Shown here one piece after another: positions 7,933 to 16,869 of a stretch of DNA of 64,000 bases. Every line of letters begins with the position of its first letter. Position 1 is the stretch's first letter. Source of the DNA: Candidatus Dadabacteria bacterium (GTDB lineage Bacteria > Desulfobacterota_D > UBA1144 > Nemesobacterales > Nemesobacteraceae); NCBI GenBank assembly GCA_951812735.1, contig OX638332.1:690732-754731 (forward strand), written 5' to 3'. The notes beneath the pieces were generated by a model that had not been told where the DNA came from, made no database searches, and saw only the letters and a program-made list of their open reading frames with translations. The position numbers were made by a program, and so were the translations under genes.

Positions 7933-10167
7933 GTGAAATCGTCTCCCAAACATCCTGCCGGGGGGCTTCGTACCAAGATCCCGTCTTCGCTGCCGCTTCC
8001 GGCACTGTCGGCCGGGATCACCTCGGGTCTCGGTTTGCTGGTCGCTCAGGTGGCCTTCGGAACCTTCATATTCTCCGGAGCGCTGGCCCCGTACTCTTCC
8101 CAAGGCGTGGGCCTAGTGCTGTTCGGAAACTTCGCCGCGTGCTTGCTCATCGCCCTTGCCGGCGGGTACCGCGGCGCCATCGCAGGGCTGTCTCCCGTGC
8201 TTGTGCTCGTGATGGCAACCATTGCGGCCACGATGAAGACGGATAGCGAGGCACTCTTCGCGACCACGGCGTGCGCGCTGATCATCAGCGCCGTGGCAAC
8301 GGGGATGTGCTGTCTCCTGGTCGGACGTTTCCGGCTCGCCAACCTGCTGCGTTTCATCCCGTATCCTGTAGCAGGAGGATTCGTAGCCGGGATCGGGGGG
8401 GTCGTCTGCTTAGCGGCCATGTCCCTGATGGGGGTGAATCCGGATTGGCGGGCGACGCTACTGGAGCCAGCCGTGCTGTGGACGTGGTTCCCAGGCCTCG
8501 CCTATGGGGTGGCCTTGTACGGCGCCATGAAGCGTTGGGGAAATCCCGTGATCCTGCCAGCGAGCGTTTTACTCGCGATCGGTGGGTACCATCTTGCTCT
8601 TTCCACCCTTGGCATTTCCGACGGCGAAGCCAGGGAAGCGGGGCTGCTGCTTATCAGCACAGCACAGGGAAACCTATGGCCGGCACTGTGGCCGGCCGAC
8701 CTCGCACACGTGGATTGGCCCGCGATCGTCGGACAGATACCGAACATGCTGACACTGATCTTGATCGCCCTGATCTGCGTCATCATGAATGTCGCCGGGC
8801 TCGAGGTTGCCGTGGACGAGGACCTGGACTGGAGCCGCGAGTTCCGGGCGACCGGTGTTGCCAGTATCGTTGCCGGACTCGGCGGGGGAACGGTGGCGAC
8901 CGTCGTCGTTCCCGCATCGCTCCGCAGCAAGCTCTTCCGCGCTACCACCCGGCTGACCGGGGTGATTGCAGCCTGCATCATCGGGGTTGCGCTGTTGTTT
9001 GGCGACGGGATGCTGGAACTGGTGCCGACCGCGTTTGTCGGTGGCATGTTGGTCTTTGCCGGTCTCGGGATGCTGGACCAAGGGCTGATGAGAAGCCGTA
9101 AACGCCTGCCCGGGTCGGAATACGCAATCATCCTCCTGATCTTCGTCGTCATCATCTTCTTCGGTCTGATCGAGGGTGTGGGCATCGGTGCAGTGGCTAC
9201 CCTCGTGTTCTTCGCCGTGCGTCTTAGCCGGGTGAATACAATTGCATCGCACTTCACCACGCGCGAGCGTCAGAGCAATAAGGCCCGCTCGATTCCCGAT
9301 CGCGCCATCCTCCTGGCAGAGGGCGACCGGGTGCAGACGTACCGGCTTCAGGGATACGTCTTTTTCGGCAGCATCGGTGTCCTGGCCGACCATCTCAAAA
9401 AGTCCCTAGACGGCCCATCGCGACCTTCCTGTCTTATGATCGACTTCTCAGATGTCTCCGGGTTCGACTTTTCGGCGGTGAGCGTGGTGGCCCGATTCGT
9501 GCAGAGGGCAAACGCGGCGGGGGTGCACATGGTCTTGAGCGGTCTGTCAGAAAAACTGCAGTTCAGTCTGGAGAGGAACGTCGCTCCTTCCGTGTTTGCG
9601 GAGTTGTGGCTGGAGCCGAACGTTGATCTCGGCTTGGAGCGCTGCGAGGAGCTCATCATCGCGGCGTGGAAGGCGGATGCGGCTACGATGGAGCAGCGGC
9701 GCACCTCGTTGCTGGAACACGCCGTCGATGACCTTGAGCACTATCTGGAGCAGCAGGTTCGCTTTGAGGACCTCATCGAAGCGCTTCGGCCGTGGCTGAT
9801 TCCCCGGGACTATGCCACAGAAGAGGTCCTCGCAGGACCGGACGTCCCACGCGAAGGCCTGCAGCTATTGTTATCGGGCCGTGCCTCAGTCCACGATTCC
9901 GAGGGTCTGCGACTCCGCCAGTGCAGCCCCGGTGACGCGATCTGGCCGGTCGATCCGGCGGCTGACACAAAGACGACGGTAGTTGCGGACGAATCATGCC
10001 GCGCTATGCTGCTCACCCCCGACGCCCGGCGGTGGCTTGAGGAGCACGAACAGGGGTTGGCAATCAAGCTGTATCGATACATACTTGCCAGGTATTTAAG
10101 AACTGAGTCGGACGAGGATCTGCCCCAAGATGGGACAGCCGGACGGGAGGATTTCGACTCGCCCTGA
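7933..10167 (+). CDS. SulP-family anion transporter with STAS and cNMP-like domains
   Basis: This 744-residue protein is an inner-membrane transporter of the SulP (SLC26) family, which moves sulfate, bicarbonate or related anions. Roughly residues 20-430 form the multi-span membrane domain. About residues 455-570 form a STAS domain (LMIDFSDVSGFDFSAVSVV). The last 160 residues contain a degenerate Crp-like cyclic-nucleotide-binding barrel (EEVLAGPDVPREGLQLLLSGRASV). Such SulP-STAS-cNMP fusions are known. Start choice is between GTG 7933, used here, and TTG 7903 in the same frame; neither has a strong ribosome binding site. The gene is visibly more GC-rich than its neighbours and has no functional partner nearby, suggesting horizontal acquisition. 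The transported anion is unknown. Confidence 0.85.
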   Translation: MKSSPKHPAGGLRTKIPSSLPLPALSAGITSGLGLLVAQVAFGTFIFSGALAPYSSQGVGLVLFGNFAACLLIALAGGYRGAIAGLSPVLVLVMATIAATMKTDSEALFATTACALIISAVATGMCCLLVGRFRLANLLRFIPYPVAGGFVAGIGGVVCLAAMSLMGVNPDWRATLLEPAVLWTWFPGLAYGVALYGAMKRWGNPVILPASVLLAIGGYHLALSTLGISDGEAREAGLLLISTAQGNLWPALWPADLAHVDWPAIVGQIPNMLTLILIALICVIMNVAGLEVAVDEDLDWSREFRATGVASIVAGLGGGTVATVVVPASLRSKLFRATTRLTGVIAACIIGVALLFGDGMLELVPTAFVGGMLVFAGLGMLDQGLMRSRKRLPGSEYAIILLIFVVIIFFGLIEGVGIGAVATLVFFAVRLSRVNTIASHFTTRERQSNKARSIPDRAILLAEGDRVQTYRLQGYVFFGSIGVLADHLKKSLDGPSRPSCLMIDFSDVSGFDFSAVSVVARFVQRANAAGVHMVLSGLSEKLQFSLERNVAPSVFAELWLEPNVDLGLERCEELIIAAWKADAATMEQRRTSLLEHAVDDLEHYLEQQVRFEDLIEALRPWLIPRDYATEEVLAGPDVPREGLQLLLSGRASVHDSEGLRLRQCSPGDAIWPVDPAADTKTTVVADESCRAMLLTPDARRWLEEHEQGLAIKLYRYILARYLRTESDEDLPQDGTAGREDFDSP

Positions 10168-10319
10168 CACCCGACAAATAGAGGCGTATCGGCAGGCAAA
10201 ATCCACAGACCGATTCTGCCCACCTCGCGTTGCGAAAACCCTTGTTCTATCTGTATATATTCAACAGCGTAAATGTCTTTTCCACTTCCCACCGAAACCG
10301 AGACCCTGAAAGGCTCCCC

Positions 10320-10892
10320 CTAGCCCTCGGACATCACTTCGAAATCCGTAATCTCGATCTGATACTTAAGACCAAGTATTTTGTTCACGGAAAGGTAGAA
10401 AGTGTTGAAGAAAACAGTGTTTCCGGGCTTTATGTTGAAATTGGCCGAGGCCTCTGTTTCGGTAAACACCGAGAGGTTGTCCCCGCTTTTTCTGCTCAGT
10501 TTCTGAAGAGGATGATCCGTATCGGCATTTCTGAGGTCCCGCATCGAAAGAGTGTTGCCGGAATAAAAGTCCTGAACGTAAACTGTCCGCCCCGACACCC
10601 GGAAACTGCTTCTGAGTTTTATGTAGCTAACGGGCACATCGCTTTCGTTCATGATCTCCCCGCGGACAAAGAAAAGATAGCCTTTCTTGGTGGTTATCCA
10701 TTGGGATTCGGTGTTTCTAACGATCAGTTTCCGGGAAATATCGTCGCTCTCCCAGAACCACCGCTCGGGATAAAGCCCGAACTTAAAAGCCCCAAGACCA
10801 AGTGCGAGAACAGCCGCCATCAGGATAAACCTGCGCGGGTGTTTTCTCTTTTTTACTTCATCTATCCCGTAAAATATCCTCTCCGCGTCCAT
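10320..10892 (-). CDS. Membrane-anchored DUF3426-like protein
   Basis: The 190-residue protein has a short charged N-terminus, one transmembrane helix (about residues 22-40, ILMAAVLALGLGAF) and a periplasmic beta-sandwich. The segment GEIMNESDVPVSYIKLRSSF matches the DUF3426 type. Family members often also have an N-terminal zinc ribbon, which is missing here. The function is unknown. I chose the ATG at 10892, although the frame extends upstream to 10979. A short inverted repeat (CTGCCTtcgcAGGCAG, about 10936-10951) lies just upstream. Confidence 0.65.
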   Translation of the reverse strand: MDAERIFYGIDEVKKRKHPRRFILMAAVLALGLGAFKFGLYPERWFWESDDISRKLIVRNTESQWITTKKGYLFFVRGEIMNESDVPVSYIKLRSSFRVSGRTVYVQDFYSGNTLSMRDLRNADTDHPLQKLSRKSGDNLSVFTETEASANFNIKPGNTVFFNTFYLSVNKILGLKYQIEITDFEVMSEG

Positions 10893-11160
10893 AGGTCCGG
10901 CCCCGGAAATAAAAAGTCTGGAGACACTCAAAAACTGCCTTCGCAGGCAGATTATAACCGTAATATCCGCTTTTCCCATAAACGGAGATCGCCTCCCGGA
11001 CCGAAAGCCGGATCATCGCCCAAAGGGCAACCAATGCCCCGGACCGGTTGGTTTTACAAGGTGAGTCTTTCAAGCTTTAAGTATTGAGGGGAAAGAGCTT
11101 AGGGCTCTGCCCGGTGCACGGATTTAACCTCAGAATAAGAATTTGTCGGGAGAAAAAATC

Positions 11161-11988
11161 ATGAACAGAATGCTTCAGAACCGGGAAATAGGTTTTCTGG
11201 TCTTCGTGTTTGCGGTAGGAACGGTATTCGGTATTTGTGGCAATGCAGTCGCCCAAAGCGGCAGTTTCTACGTCGGCGCTTCGGCCGGGGTTGAACGCGC
11301 AAACTTCAATTACGCAAAAACCGTTGACAACAGCGACGTGCCAAACGATTATCTGCAGAGTGGAAACATTTATCACTCCAGCGATTCCGCAAGCGAAACT
11401 GGTTTTGGCAGCGGGCTGCTTGCTGGTTACAGGCTTAATCTCGACCCAGGCGGCACCCTTTACTTAAGCGCTGAGATTGACGGGCGCCTGCACGGCGGCA
11501 CGACAAGCGGAACTCTCCCTGGAGACGGACAATCCCAAGGTCGAAATCAGTACGGAGAGAACTGGCCCGACGAGTGGAGCGTCGAGAGGAAAAGCAGCTA
11601 CGGAGTGATATTGATGCTCGGTGTGAATCCTCCCTTTCTGGTTTCGCTTCTGGGCCCGGGCCCGGGCATCTACGCGCTTGGCGGCCTGCGCCGAGTGGAC
11701 GCGGAGTTAAAGGTTGATTACAACGGCTGCTTGAATCCCCGCGAACTTTGCGGGTCAAGCGAGTTCGATTCAGGCACGGATTCCCACGACGAAGCTTTCT
11801 ACGGATGGACAGTCGGAGGAGGTCTTGAGAAAATGATCGGAGACAAGATAGGGATCCGGGGCGAGGTGCGTCACACGCAGTACGGAAAAGAAACCCGGGG
11901 AACTTTTTCGGAGGAGGATGTCAAGGTTCCCATATCGCTTGACGGAAGCGAAACCGATTTTTCCCTTGGCGTCGTTTTATACTTCTGA
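11161..11988 (+). CDS. Outer-membrane beta-barrel protein
   Basis: The 275-residue protein starts with a signal peptide (hydrophobic GFLVFVFAVGTVFG, cleavage likely after AVA-Q). It continues with alternating beta strands such as SFYVGASAGVERANFNY and GSGLLAGYRLNL, and ends in LGVVLYF. A terminal phenylalanine after a beta strand is the usual signal for outer-membrane insertion. It resembles OmpA-like or OmpW-like small barrels and outer-membrane immunogenic proteins in pattern, but the family is not certain. The ATG at 11161 follows GGGAG; an upstream in-frame start at 11143 is less likely. Confidence 0.75.
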   Translation: MNRMLQNREIGFLVFVFAVGTVFGICGNAVAQSGSFYVGASAGVERANFNYAKTVDNSDVPNDYLQSGNIYHSSDSASETGFGSGLLAGYRLNLDPGGTLYLSAEIDGRLHGGTTSGTLPGDGQSQGRNQYGENWPDEWSVERKSSYGVILMLGVNPPFLVSLLGPGPGIYALGGLRRVDAELKVDYNGCLNPRELCGSSEFDSGTDSHDEAFYGWTVGGGLEKMIGDKIGIRGEVRHTQYGKETRGTFSEEDVKVPISLDGSETDFSLGVVLYF

Positions 11989-12001
11989 GTCGTTTTTCAC
12001 C

Positions 12002-12859
12002 TTACCAGAACTTGCTGTAGAGCTTCTCGGCGTTATTCCAGAAGATATTCTCCTTTAATTCTTCGGAAATGTCCGCGCCTTCTATTTTCCAGTACTCAGA
12101 AGCGAAATCGCTCCACGGAATATCCGACCCGAACAGAAAACGGTCCGCTCCTATGCCTCTCTCCTCGATCTCCTTGAGTATCCATGTGGACCCGAAACCC
12201 ACGGCCCATGAGGAATCGGTGTATACCTGATATCCGTCCTCAATCAGTTCGAAAAAGCGCGGAACGAATTTGATATGACCGCTGACTCCGCCTCCCATAT
12301 GAACAACATGAATCTTGTTGCGTTTCCCGTACTCTTTTATGAGGGCAAGCGCGTTATCGATATCGGAACCTCCCCCGGGACTCGTGTGAATATGAAGGGG
12401 CATGTCGTGCTCGGCTCCGGCGTCAAGAATCATTTTCCAAAGTTCTGCGGATTCTTCGTCCCACTGCCCCGGGTCAAAAGTGCCGCCCAGAAGACACGTG
12501 GTTTTAAGCGCTATCAACCCTTTCTCCCCAATAAGCTTAAGCGCTTCCCGAGTTCTTTCCTTGTCCTTTGGCAGAGCGGAGACCCATATTGCGCCTAGCA
12601 ACCGGTCATGAGATGTTTCCGCACCTTCCGCCACAAGCGGGTTGAGTTCAAAGGGCTGGGCGGAATCGGGATACCCGTAATTTGACATCACAAGCGCCCT
12701 GTCAACCTTGTGCTTATCCATTCCCTTTATATATTCTTCCGCGGTCTGGTAATCCGTGGTAGGCTTGACCGCCTCGGGCAAACCGTAATAGGCAAATCCC
12801 GGCACGGGACCTATATGACTGTGGTTATCAAATAACCGCTTTCTCCTGACTATATCCAT
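12002..12859 (-). CDS. Amidohydrolase-family (amidohydrolase 2) metal-dependent hydrolase
   Basis: The 285-residue protein is a TIM-barrel hydrolase or decarboxylase of the amidohydrolase-2 group. Metal ligands are visible as the N-terminal HSH (DNHSHIG), a histidine in LHIHTS, a histidine in VVHMGGG and the aspartate in FGSDIPW. It fills the family's usual length. Substrates in this group range from 2-pyrone-dicarboxylates to decarboxylated aromatics, so no substrate can be named. Whether it belongs to the metabolic cluster beginning at 13.5 kb is open; it is on the opposite strand. Confidence 0.82.
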   Translation of the reverse strand: MDIVRRKRLFDNHSHIGPVPGFAYYGLPEAVKPTTDYQTAEEYIKGMDKHKVDRALVMSNYGYPDSAQPFELNPLVAEGAETSHDRLLGAIWVSALPKDKERTREALKLIGEKGLIALKTTCLLGGTFDPGQWDEESAELWKMILDAGAEHDMPLHIHTSPGGGSDIDNALALIKEYGKRNKIHVVHMGGGVSGHIKFVPRFFELIEDGYQVYTDSSWAVGFGSTWILKEIEERGIGADRFLFGSDIPWSDFASEYWKIEGADISEELKENIFWNNAEKLYSKFW

Positions 12860-12943
12860 GAACGACCTCCTCGATCTTGAAAATTTTTATAAAAGCACCC
12901 ATAAAACATTGAGTTTTTACGGCATCCCGAAAGATCGTAAAAT

Positions 12944-13312
12944 TCAATGCGCCTGCATTTTTTCACCGACGCGCGCGCGAAGGGATTTCTCGATGGAATC
13001 AGGTTTTTCCCCTTTTTCAAGCCTGTGGGTCACTTCCCTGAAATCATCTCCGTAATCCCGCCCGGAGCGACGGCTTTCCTTTTTCATCGTTTCGGCCAGC
13101 GATTTGCTGTCGTTTCCAGTAATTTTCGGCGAAATTGTTTTCTTGGGTTCCGTGCGGGCTCTTATCAATGAAGTTGAGGAAAGGACGCGCTCGAGGCCAC
13201 TTCGCCCGCATTCGGGACAAACCGCTTGTTCGTTTTCGGCTTCGGAAATAGTCAGAAAGAATATGGAAACGGTCTTTTTACAATCCAGACAATCGTATTC
13301 ATAAATAGGCAT
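12944..13312 (-). CDS. FmdB-type zinc-ribbon protein
   Basis: This 122-residue protein begins MPIYEYDCLDC and has a second CPEC pair at about residue 32, forming the four-cysteine FmdB/CxxC_CxxC_SSSS ribbon. The SSSS-like signature is represented by VLSSTS. The remaining two-thirds is charged and probably disordered. FmdB proteins were first noted as putative regulators of formamidase/amidase genes (family knowledge). Here the gene stands divergently next to an amide/carbamoyl-type metabolic cluster, but the role is unproven. Confidence 0.8.
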   Translation of the reverse strand: MPIYEYDCLDCKKTVSIFFLTISEAENEQAVCPECGRSGLERVLSSTSLIRARTEPKKTISPKITGNDSKSLAETMKKESRRSGRDYGDDFREVTHRLEKGEKPDSIEKSLRARVGEKMQAH

Positions 13313-13436
13313 TCAAAACGTCCCTATAATGACCAAGTATAAAGGAAATACGACATTTCAGTCAAGCTGGTCTTCGGCGCTCCTGAGGTATCCCCCCAGC
13401 CGCTTTCTCTCTTTACCGGGAACCTCCTAAAAATGA

Positions 13437-13465
13437 TTGACCTTGTCCACTAAAATTGATAATGT
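13437..13465 (+). promoter_or_regulatory. Sigma70-type promoter of the 13.5-31 kb cluster
   Basis: TTGACC (13437-13442) is followed after 17 bases by TAATGT (13460-13465), close to the -35/-10 consensus. The predicted transcript start is near 13472 and the first gene begins at 13503. This is the only good promoter I can see for the first genes of the long plus-strand cluster. Confidence 0.65.
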
Positions 13466-13502
13466 ATTAAATATAGTAAATATAATAACACATTAAAATT
13501 TT

Positions 13503-13961
13503 ATGGAGAAATTTGAGTTCAAAATCATTACAAGTGAAAAAGATCTCAAAACTTATTACAAACTTCGCGAAGATATTTTCGTAAGGGAGCAGAAGATATT
13601 CTCCGGAACCGATATTGACGAATATGACGAGGCCGCGATACACATAGCGGCCGTTGAAAAATCAAGCGAGAAGATGGCCGGTGGCGTCAGATGCTACAAT
13701 CTCGAAGGAAACACCTGGGTAGGCGGCCGTCTGAGCGCGGCACCCGGCTACCGAAACGGCGTAGTCGGTCGTTATCTCGTTAAATTCGCCGTAGAAACGG
13801 TAAAAACTAGAGGATGTGAGCGGTTCATAGCATACGTTCAGCCGCAGAACGTCAGGTTTTTTGAAAGACTCAACTGGAAACGCTCTGGGGAGCCTCTCAT
13901 CTACCATGGAAGACCCCATCAGTTGATGGAAGCCGAACTTGCGGCAGGGGGAAAGGCGTGA
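13503..13961 (+). CDS. GNAT acetyltransferase, MSMEG_0567/sll0786 type (NitE-like)
   Basis: The 152-residue protein is a GCN5-related N-acetyltransferase. The acetyl-CoA site appears as RLSAAPGYRNGVVGRYLV (V-x-x-x-R-x-G-x-G-like), with the C-terminal aromatic strand FFERLNWKRSG. The ending YHGRPHQLMEAEL is typical of the nitrogen-starvation GNATs found in MSMEG_0567 and sll0786 clusters and in the Nit1C (NitE) cluster. It is the first gene of the plus-strand cluster, starting 30 bases after the likely transcription start. Its stop overlaps the next gene by four bases, as in other clusters of this kind. The acetylated substrate is not known for the family. Confidence 0.85.
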   Translation: MEKFEFKIITSEKDLKTYYKLREDIFVREQKIFSGTDIDEYDEAAIHIAAVEKSSEKMAGGVRCYNLEGNTWVGGRLSAAPGYRNGVVGRYLVKFAVETVKTRGCERFIAYVQPQNVRFFERLNWKRSGEPLIYHGRPHQLMEAELAAGGKA

Positions 13962-14965
13962 ACCGCAAAGTCACGGCAGGATTATTGAAGGACCTGATCA
14001 AATCTCTGCACCGCTCCCCAAGACTGAGTGAAAAAAACAATATAACAAACGTCTGGAATTTCTTTCCCCAGTTCGCAAGGGTGGAGGGAAAACAGGTGCG
14101 TCTCGGCGATGACGCGGCGGCAATCGAACATGACGGAGGCTATCTGCTGGCAGCGGCAGAAGGCGTATACCAACCCCTTTTGAAATCAAACCCCTATCTT
14201 GCCGGAAGAACCTCGGTTTTAACAAATGTAAACGACATCTATTCAATGGGCGGAAGACCTCTGGCAATTCTGGATGTGCTTTGCTCCGCAGACGTCGGCA
14301 AAACGGACGAGATACTTTCGGGCATACACGACAACGCTGAAAGATACAACGTCCCTGTAATCGGAGGCCACTTAAGCGGTGAAGGAAGCGAGCCGACCCT
14401 CGCCGTATTCATCCTGGGAAAAGCCGCCAGGCTTCTTTCAAGTTTTAACGCCAGAGAAGGCGATGACCTTGTTATGGTGGTTGGCGGCGAAGGAAGATTC
14501 TACTCAGGTTTTAATTTTTGGGATTCGTCAAGTGGTTTAAGCAAGACGGATGCGCTGCGGCATCTTGAGATTCTGCCCGAACTCGCAGAACAAGAACTTG
14601 CCGACTCGGCCAAGGACATCAGCATGGCCGGTGCCATAGGCTCGATTCTGATGCTCCTTGAGTGTTCACAAAAAGGCGCCGAGATTCACTTTGATGACCT
14701 TCCGGTGCCGTCGGGCGTCGGGTTGGCAGAATGGCTAGTTACTTTTCCGAGTTACGGTTTCGTCCTTTCTCTGAGAGCGGAGAAAACCTCAAGAGTCCGA
14801 GAGAAATTCAGAGATTGCGGCCTTCTATGCGAAAAGATCGGAGAGGTTAGCGCGGAGCAGAAAGTCTATTTCAAAAACAAAGACAATCACAAGGAACTCT
14901 TCTGGAATATCGGGCGGGGATATTACATGGAAACCCCCGAATCAAAGGAGGCAGCCAATGAATGA
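13958..14965 (+). CDS. AIR-synthase-related protein, sll0787 type (NitF-like)
   Basis: This 335-residue protein belongs to the PurM/ThiL/HypE/SelD ATP-dependent superfamily. The N-terminal half carries LGDDAAAIEHDGGYLL and TNVNDIYSMGGRPLA, the phosphate- and metal-binding segments of that fold. The C-terminal half has a CIGAL-like SMAGAIGSILMLLE stretch. Together with the overlapping GNAT it matches the pair found in MSMEG_0567/sll0787 loci and in the cyanide-assimilation cluster Nit1C (NitEF). By family chemistry it may activate an amide or carboxyl oxygen with ATP. The start overlaps the GNAT stop by four bases and its stop overlaps the regulator gene. Confidence 0.85.
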   Translation: MNRKVTAGLLKDLIKSLHRSPRLSEKNNITNVWNFFPQFARVEGKQVRLGDDAAAIEHDGGYLLAAAEGVYQPLLKSNPYLAGRTSVLTNVNDIYSMGGRPLAILDVLCSADVGKTDEILSGIHDNAERYNVPVIGGHLSGEGSEPTLAVFILGKAARLLSSFNAREGDDLVMVVGGEGRFYSGFNFWDSSSGLSKTDALRHLEILPELAEQELADSAKDISMAGAIGSILMLLECSQKGAEIHFDDLPVPSGVGLAEWLVTFPSYGFVLSLRAEKTSRVREKFRDCGLLCEKIGEVSAEQKVYFKNKDNHKELFWNIGRGYYMETPESKEAANE

Positions 14966-15545
14966 GCAGAGCAAAGAGATTGAGCGCATAGTCGCGAGAC
15001 TCGGAGAAAAGATAAAAGCCATTCGCATGGAAAAGGGATGGTCCCTTAAAAACCTCTCGGACAGATCAGGTATATCCGCGGCAGCCATCCACAAGATTGA
15101 ATCAAACGGAATTACTCCAACCATAACCACCATGATGAAAATTTCCGACGCGCTCGGGAAAAAAATAAGCAATTTCGTCGAAGAGGAACCGGGAGACAAA
15201 GACGTTTGCCTGATAAATTCAAACGAGCGCAAGCCCGTATTTACCTTTAAAAAAGGCCTGGACCTGCAGGGAATATCCGCCAAGCAGTACGGAGAATTCA
15301 TAATGACCGCAGCGTACGCCACTGTGGAAGTGGGCGCTTCAAGCGGCAGAAAAAGCATGAGTCACCGAGGAGAGGAACTGGTTTACTGTCTGCAGGGAAA
15401 AATGAGATTTGAGGTGAACAAGAAAACTTATGATCTGCGTCCGGGAGACAGTCTGCATTTCAGAACCCATCTGGACCACAAATGGAAAAATATTGGAAAA
15501 GTTCCCGCGAAATTGCTATGGGTGCTTTCTATCGAGGCTTCCTAA
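14958..15545 (+). CDS. XRE-family regulator with C-terminal cupin domain
   Basis: The 195-residue protein has a helix-turn-helix of the XRE/Cro type (about residues 15-68, GWSLKNLSDRSGISAAAIHKIE) joined to a small cupin barrel (about residues 115-190, GEELVYCLQGKMRFEVNKKTYDLRPGDS in part). This architecture is used by regulators that sense a small molecule in the cupin. It lies inside the cluster, overlapping both neighbours' ends closely, so it most likely controls the cluster in response to a substrate or product. The binding site cannot be told from this window; the promoter at 13437 is the obvious place to look. Confidence 0.85.
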   Translation: MNEQSKEIERIVARLGEKIKAIRMEKGWSLKNLSDRSGISAAAIHKIESNGITPTITTMMKISDALGKKISNFVEEEPGDKDVCLINSNERKPVFTFKKGLDLQGISAKQYGEFIMTAAYATVEVGASSGRKSMSHRGEELVYCLQGKMRFEVNKKTYDLRPGDSLHFRTHLDHKWKNIGKVPAKLLWVLSIEAS

Positions 15546-15556
15546 GGAGTTATTCT

Positions 15557-16846
15557 GTGAGTGCCGAAAGAAAAACAAAAAAAACCGATTTGCCAGAGCG
15601 CATCGATGCTGCGAATGCCTACGCGCTTGAGATGCTGTTTTCCGTCGAGCCCGTGCTTGAAGGAGTGCAAAAGGCCCTTGATGTTGTTCCCGGGATGACT
15701 CCCTCAACCGTTTTGCACGCAGGACCGCCGATCAGTTGGCGCAGGATGTGCGATCCGATGAAAAGAGCCGTGCGGGGCGCGCTTATATTCGAGGGGCTGG
15801 CAAAAGATTCATCGGAAGCTGAGAAAATGATACTGGAAGACAGAATAATCCTTTCTCCAAACCACCACTATGACTGCGTTGGACCTATGACGGGGATAAT
15901 CTCCGCTTCGATGCCGGTGGTCGTCACGAAGGATCTAACGACTGGGAAAAAAGCTTATTCAACGTTTAACGAAGGTGGTGGACAGGCGCTTTGGTTCGGA
16001 TCGTTCGGAGAAGAGACCCTGCGACGCCTCAGGTGGATAAGAGACAAATTCGCTCCAGTCATGAAAAAAGTATTCGCAAGCGCCGAACCAATCTCAGTGT
16101 GGAACATACTGTCTCAGGGGATACAGATGGGGGACGAATGCCATAACCGCCACGGCGCCTGCACCAACATTTTTCTAAAAAATATCGTCGAACCTCTTTT
16201 CTCTCTTAAGATTTCGCGGGCAAACGCCATGGACGTTTACAGATTCATGTCCGCAAACAGCCACTTCTTTCTCAACTTCACCATGACCGGATGCAAGCTC
16301 GCCACAGACGCAGCCCACGACATCGTCGACAGCACCTTGGTTACCGCCATGTCAAGAAACGGAACCGTTTTCGGCATAAGGGTAAGCGGGCTCGGAAACA
16401 GGTGGTTCGTGGCGAAATCACCCTATCTAGAAGACGCCCTCTACAACCTCGGCTACGGACCTAAAGATGCTGCTCCAGACATAGGCGACAGTTCCATTAT
16501 CGAAACAATGGGGCTTGGAGGATTCGCAATCGCCGCAGCTCCTTCCATGGCATCGTTTGCCGGAGGGGGTTTCAGCGACGCGGTGGGCATTACAAACAGC
16601 ATGAATCTCATTACGGCGGCGAAAAATCCCAAGTTTGCAATACCTTCCCTGGATTTTCAGGGAACCCCGACCGGGATTGACATAAGGAAAGTGGTCGACA
16701 CGGCGATACTGCCGAGCATAAACAGCGCGATTGTGCATAAAAGCTCGGGAGCCGGACAGATAGGAGCCGGAATAGCTAAAGCACCTTACGAGTGTTTCGA
16801 AAAAGCGCTTCTGGCATTTGGAAAACGACATGATTTAGCGGCATAG
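15557..16846 (+). CDS. DUF1116 protein (YlbE/AllG/YahG family), N-terminally short
   Basis: The 429-residue protein matches the DUF1116 core throughout: VVPGMTPSTVLHAGPPISW, FEGLAKD, MGDECHNRHGACT and the C-terminal GAGQIGAGIAKAPYECFEKAL. In E. coli the homologue YlbE (AllG) is one of three subunits of oxamate carbamoyltransferase. Family members such as YahG begin with an extra module of about 50 residues (consensus like VINVG..F...L..Q..EV..WxPP..GN), which is absent here. A module of that type occurs instead in the protein at 25563. The GTG at 15557 follows AAGGAGT at the right distance, so this short start is well supported; the frame also extends upstream inside the regulator gene. Confidence 0.88.
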   Translation: MSAERKTKKTDLPERIDAANAYALEMLFSVEPVLEGVQKALDVVPGMTPSTVLHAGPPISWRRMCDPMKRAVRGALIFEGLAKDSSEAEKMILEDRIILSPNHHYDCVGPMTGIISASMPVVVTKDLTTGKKAYSTFNEGGGQALWFGSFGEETLRRLRWIRDKFAPVMKKVFASAEPISVWNILSQGIQMGDECHNRHGACTNIFLKNIVEPLFSLKISRANAMDVYRFMSANSHFFLNFTMTGCKLATDAAHDIVDSTLVTAMSRNGTVFGIRVSGLGNRWFVAKSPYLEDALYNLGYGPKDAAPDIGDSSIIETMGLGGFAIAAAPSMASFAGGGFSDAVGITNSMNLITAAKNPKFAIPSLDFQGTPTGIDIRKVVDTAILPSINSAIVHKSSGAGQIGAGIAKAPYECFEKALLAFGKRHDLAA

Positions 16847-16869
16847 ACTATAAAAGCGAGAGGTACGTA

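Noticed and set aside
7709..7936. Open frame of 75 codons before the SulP gene
   Set aside because: Its first part lies in AT-rich DNA and the second in GC-rich DNA, a sign of crossing a junction. No family match and no ribosome binding site.
10230..11087. Long plus-strand open frame opposite the DUF3426-like gene
   Set aside because: It is the antisense shadow of the minus-strand gene. The minus-strand product has a membrane helix and domain pattern; the plus-strand one has neither.
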